In this document: positions 32,194-33,924 of the stretch, one piece after another
Layout: the number at the start of each line of letters is the position of its first letter
Position numbering within the stretch: the stretch's first letter is position 1
Source of the DNA: Anaerorudis sp964444915
GTDB taxonomy: Bacteria; Bacteroidota; Bacteroidia; Bacteroidales; Dysgonomonadaceae
DNA length: 33,924 bases
Reading direction: 5' to 3'
NCBI GenBank assembly: GCA_964444915.1
Contig: CAYUIY010000013.1
Coordinates: 1-33,924, forward strand
Made by a program: the position numbers and the translations under genes
The notes under the pieces: generated by a model
The model's input: the letters and a program-made list of their open reading frames with translations, nothing else
Told to the model about the DNA's origin: nothing
Database searches by the model: none

Positions 32194-33180
32194 TTAATAT
32201 ATTAGTATCCATGCGTCACGATGATGAGGATAGCGAGTGTGAACATCTTTTAGAAAGTCTTTCGCTGCATCCTGATCGGTAAATGAGGCTGCATAAACAT
32301 CAATTCTGCCCGGGCGTTCGATCCATGAAGTTTGGGTGAAACCTTCTGATTCTAGTGTATTTTTTATTTCTTTTGCTACTTTGCGTGTCTTACATACTCC
32401 CATTACGACATAATATTTTTGCAGAGGGGGGCGCGTCATCGTATGATCTGAATTTTGCGATGATTCATTTATTACTGCGTCAGGCTGTGTAGCAACCTTT
32501 TCGTTGTTTTGTTCTTCAAGGGCATTCGCAGGAGTAGCAACTTTTGCCTGGACTGGAGTTTTGTGTGAAGTATTTGTCGCACCATTATTTCGGAATAAAC
32601 TGCTTTTCCATGCCATTTTGGTATTTTGTCTTAGATGATCGTTTTTGTTCAGAGGCGATAGAAATAGAATCATTCCGGCAATGATTGCTACAGCAGTTCC
32701 AATTCCTATATGTCGTATAGTCCGACGTTTTTTTTGTGTTTTTACAACGGGACGGATAGGTTGTACATGACTCAGGGGTTGGAGTGCAACTTTTGTGAGG
32801 CCATAAAACTCAGGTCTTATAAATACGAAAGGCGTAAATACATACTGTTTTTCGTTGTTTATTTGGAATGTTCCTAGTTTCCCGAACTTTACACATTCGT
32901 TTTCTTGAAGAGCACTTTTCAATTCATTTACTCCTGCTTCTACGCGATTTTGAGCCGCTTCAAAAGAAATTCCTTCGGTTTTCATGAACGATTCTGCCAG
33001 AAGCCCATCATTATAAGTAAGATTCTGATTGAATATCAATTCGCAATTGGGGGCTTCAAAAGCTGCTAATCCGTTTTTCTTAACAGGGTAAACATTAAGT
33101 ACAAATCCTCCGAGGTTGGGAACAATCACGCAATCGTGTGTATGAAGCAAAAATTCGATATGAGAGATAAGTTCTTTCAT
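32194..33180 (-). CDS. HU-CCDC81 and SPOR domain envelope protein
   Basis: 328 residues from ATG 33180 (the family start MKELISHIEFLLHTHDCVIVP). The N-terminal half carries the two CCDC81-type HU-like domains of Bacteroidetes (about 1-62 and 63-130; NLGGFVLN, FNQNLTYNDGLLAESF, VKFGKLGTFQI). One transmembrane helix lies at 158-174 (IGIGTAVAIIAGMILFL). The periplasmic part has a low-complexity linker, then a SPOR domain at about 255-328 (KYYVVMGVCKTRKVAKEI ... AASFTDQDAAKDFL), which binds denuded glycan strands at division sites. The protein thus links a cytoplasmic HU-like module to the septal wall. Next to ruvC (36 bp) and the glycosyltransferase (2 bp). Confidence 0.9.
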   Translation of the reverse strand: MKELISHIEFLLHTHDCVIVPNLGGFVLNVYPVKKNGLAAFEAPNCELIFNQNLTYNDGLLAESFMKTEGISFEAAQNRVEAGVNELKSALQENECVKFGKLGTFQINNEKQYVFTPFVFIRPEFYGLTKVALQPLSHVQPIRPVVKTQKKRRTIRHIGIGTAVAIIAGMILFLSPLNKNDHLRQNTKMAWKSSLFRNNGATNTSHKTPVQAKVATPANALEEQNNEKVATQPDAVINESSQNSDHTMTRPPLQKYYVVMGVCKTRKVAKEIKNTLESEGFTQTSWIERPGRIDVYAASFTDQDAAKDFLKDVHTRYPHHRDAWILIY

Positions 33181-33184
33181 GTGG

Positions 33185-33192
33185 CAAAGATA
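33185..33192 (-). promoter_or_regulatory. -7 box immediately before the SPOR gene start
   Basis: TATCTTTG on the minus strand, a full TAnnTTTG match, separated from the ATG at 33180 by only four bases. A start of transcription at the normal distance would coincide with the ATG, implying a leaderless message. No -33 box at normal spacing. Confidence 0.35.
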
Positions 33193-33216
33193 AAAAATTA
33201 TCAAAATGAATTCTTT

Positions 33217-33792
33217 TCAGAATCCTTTTTTAATTCTTTTCTGATTTTGTTTTGCAAAATCTTTCCAACTTTTGTATTTTGCTTTCTCAACGCCGATATC
33301 CGATTGGTAAAAATGACACAGCGCTGCGGCCAATCCGTCCGTTGCATCCAATTGATGTGGCATGATTTCATCGGGAATATGTAATATTTTTTGAAGCATG
33401 TAAGCCACTTGTTCTTTGGCAGCACGTCCATTTCCTGTTATGGCCATCTTTATTTTTAGCGGAGCATATTCAAAAATTGGAATATCGCGGGAAATGGCAG
33501 CGGCAATTGCAACTCCTTGGGCGCGTCCCAATTTGAGCATACTTTGTACATTTTTCCCGAAAAAAGGCGATTCAATCGCTACTTCGTCGGGCAGATATTC
33601 TTCAATAAGGCTGATTACACGAGAATATATTTTTGCTAGTCGCAGGTATTGGTCTTCATATTTATTGAGTTGTATCACGCCCATTGTTTTCATGAAAGGC
33701 TTGTTGTCAATCACATGCAATATACCGTATCCCATAACTCGCGTTCCGGGGTCAATTCCCATTATGATGCGTTGTGTCGGCTCTTTTGTCAT
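33217..33792 (-). CDS. ruvC: Holliday junction resolvase RuvC
   Basis: 191 residues. The RNase H-fold nuclease cuts Holliday junctions in recombination, working with RuvAB. All four acidic active-site positions are present: D14 (GIDPGT), E74 (VAIESPFF), D149 and D152 (HQLDATDGLAAA). Other family marks are GRAQGVAIAAA and EYAPLKIKMAITGNGRAAKEQV. The 25-residue tail is basic. It is divergent from the tRNA-Ala gene, with a promoter overlapping that of the tRNA, and is followed at 36 bp by the SPOR gene. The start at 33792 fits the family length. Confidence 0.97.
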   Translation of the reverse strand: MTKEPTQRIIMGIDPGTRVMGYGILHVIDNKPFMKTMGVIQLNKYEDQYLRLAKIYSRVISLIEEYLPDEVAIESPFFGKNVQSMLKLGRAQGVAIAAAISRDIPIFEYAPLKIKMAITGNGRAAKEQVAYMLQKILHIPDEIMPHQLDATDGLAAALCHFYQSDIGVEKAKYKSWKDFAKQNQKRIKKGF

Positions 33793-33811
33793 TTTTTAGT
33801 TGCCGTTATAA

Positions 33812-33841
33812 TTGCAAATATAAACAAAATCTTTATCTTTG
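33812..33841 (+). promoter_or_regulatory. Promoter of tRNA-Ala
   Basis: TTG (33812-33814), 19-bp spacer, TATCTTTG (33834-33841): full -33/-7 match. The mature tRNA starts 12 bp later at 33853. Confidence 0.65.
33815..33822 (-). promoter_or_regulatory. Candidate -7 box for ruvC
   Basis: TATATTTG on the minus strand, 22 bp upstream of ATG 33792. It sits inside the spacer of the divergent tRNA promoter. The -33 region is poor. Confidence 0.4.
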
Positions 33842-33852
33842 CAGAAAATTTT

Positions 33853-33924
33853 GGGGGTTTAGCTCATCTTGGCTAGAGCGCAACACTGGCAGTGTTGAGG
33901 TGACCGGTTCGAGTCCGGTAATCT
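33853..33924 (+). tRNA. tRNA-Ala(GGC), 3' end cut by the window edge
   Basis: The cloverleaf can be built by eye: acceptor 5' strand GGGGGTT (33853-33859), D stem GCTC/GAGC, anticodon stem CAACA/TGTTG around the loop CTGGCAG with anticodon GGC, and T stem ACCGG/CCGGT around TTCGAGT. The 3' acceptor strand begins AATCT and the window stops at position 70. The pair G3-U70, the alanine identity element, is visible (U70 is the last base). The last two stem bases, the discriminator and any CCA lie outside. It reads codon GCC (and GCU). Confidence 0.92.

Noticed and set aside
33853..33924. tRNA-Gly rather than tRNA-Ala
   Set aside because: A standard 7-base anticodon loop CTGGCAG places GGC at positions 34-36, and G3-U70 is present; a GCC reading would need a shifted loop.

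Overview
The window is a stretch of chromosome from a member of the Bacteroidota, most likely order Bacteroidales. Several independent things point there: recurring TAnnTTTG -7 boxes (some with a TTG/TTTG box 19-21 bp upstream), near-absence of strong Shine-Dalgarno sites, a NigD-like lipoprotein, a DUF3575 barrel protein, an HU-CCDC81/SPOR protein, a DPP IV peptidase and a stand-alone rpmH. Base composition looks moderately AT-rich and even throughout. I see no insertion sequence, prophage, CRISPR array or rRNA. Most of the window is housekeeping, and no obvious new defence or mobile system is visible; the unusual signals are mainly regulatory or concern decayed domains.

Layout. 1-380 (-): 5' part of a secreted GHL10-type glycoside hydrolase. 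563-1996 (+): a small envelope-stress-like operon with an ECF sigma factor that stops inside region 4, a Spy/CpxP-like anchored protein and a secreted protein with two EF-hand-like loops. 2067-4285 (+): ffh and folD. 4303-9200 (-): a GH20-type secreted hydrolase, a CDGSH protein, tsaB, an RRM RNA-binding protein and the M3 peptidase dcp. 9201-9455: a divergent control region with a perfect 32-bp inverted repeat that duplicates the same core promoter for dcp and the DPP IV gene. 9456-13794 (+): DPP IV, lipA and a membrane protein with a degenerate Nudix domain. 13852-15261 (-): uxaC, followed by about 700 bp without a convincing gene that carries degenerate 41-bp-spaced repeats. 15967-19857 (+): sialate O-acetylesterase, DUF3575 barrel, RNA 2',3'-cyclic phosphodiesterase and dinB. 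19858-23727 (-): hisS, an ABC-F ATPase and a PlsC-type acyltransferase. 23914-30300 (+): PIN-PhoH ATPase, rpmH (48 codons), then a tight five-gene run of PASTA protein, rluD-type pseudouridine synthase, ddl, acyltransferase and NigD-like lipoprotein. 30380-33792 (-): double TonB-C protein, GT23/NodZ-like glycosyltransferase, HU-CCDC81/SPOR protein and ruvC. 33853-end (+): a tRNA-Ala(GGC) cut by the window edge.

How the genes fit together. The two exopeptidases (Dcp and DPP IV) both release dipeptides and appear to be expressed from mirror-image promoters. The GHL10, GH20, sialate O-acetylesterase and uxaC genes suggest glycan and uronate foraging, although they are scattered rather than forming one utilisation locus. 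The PASTA-to-NigD run mixes cell-wall (ddl), lipid (acyltransferase) and ribosome (rluD) functions. Start codons were chosen from family alignment memory and signal peptides, and several are set downstream of the longest possible frame; these cases are noted in the entries.
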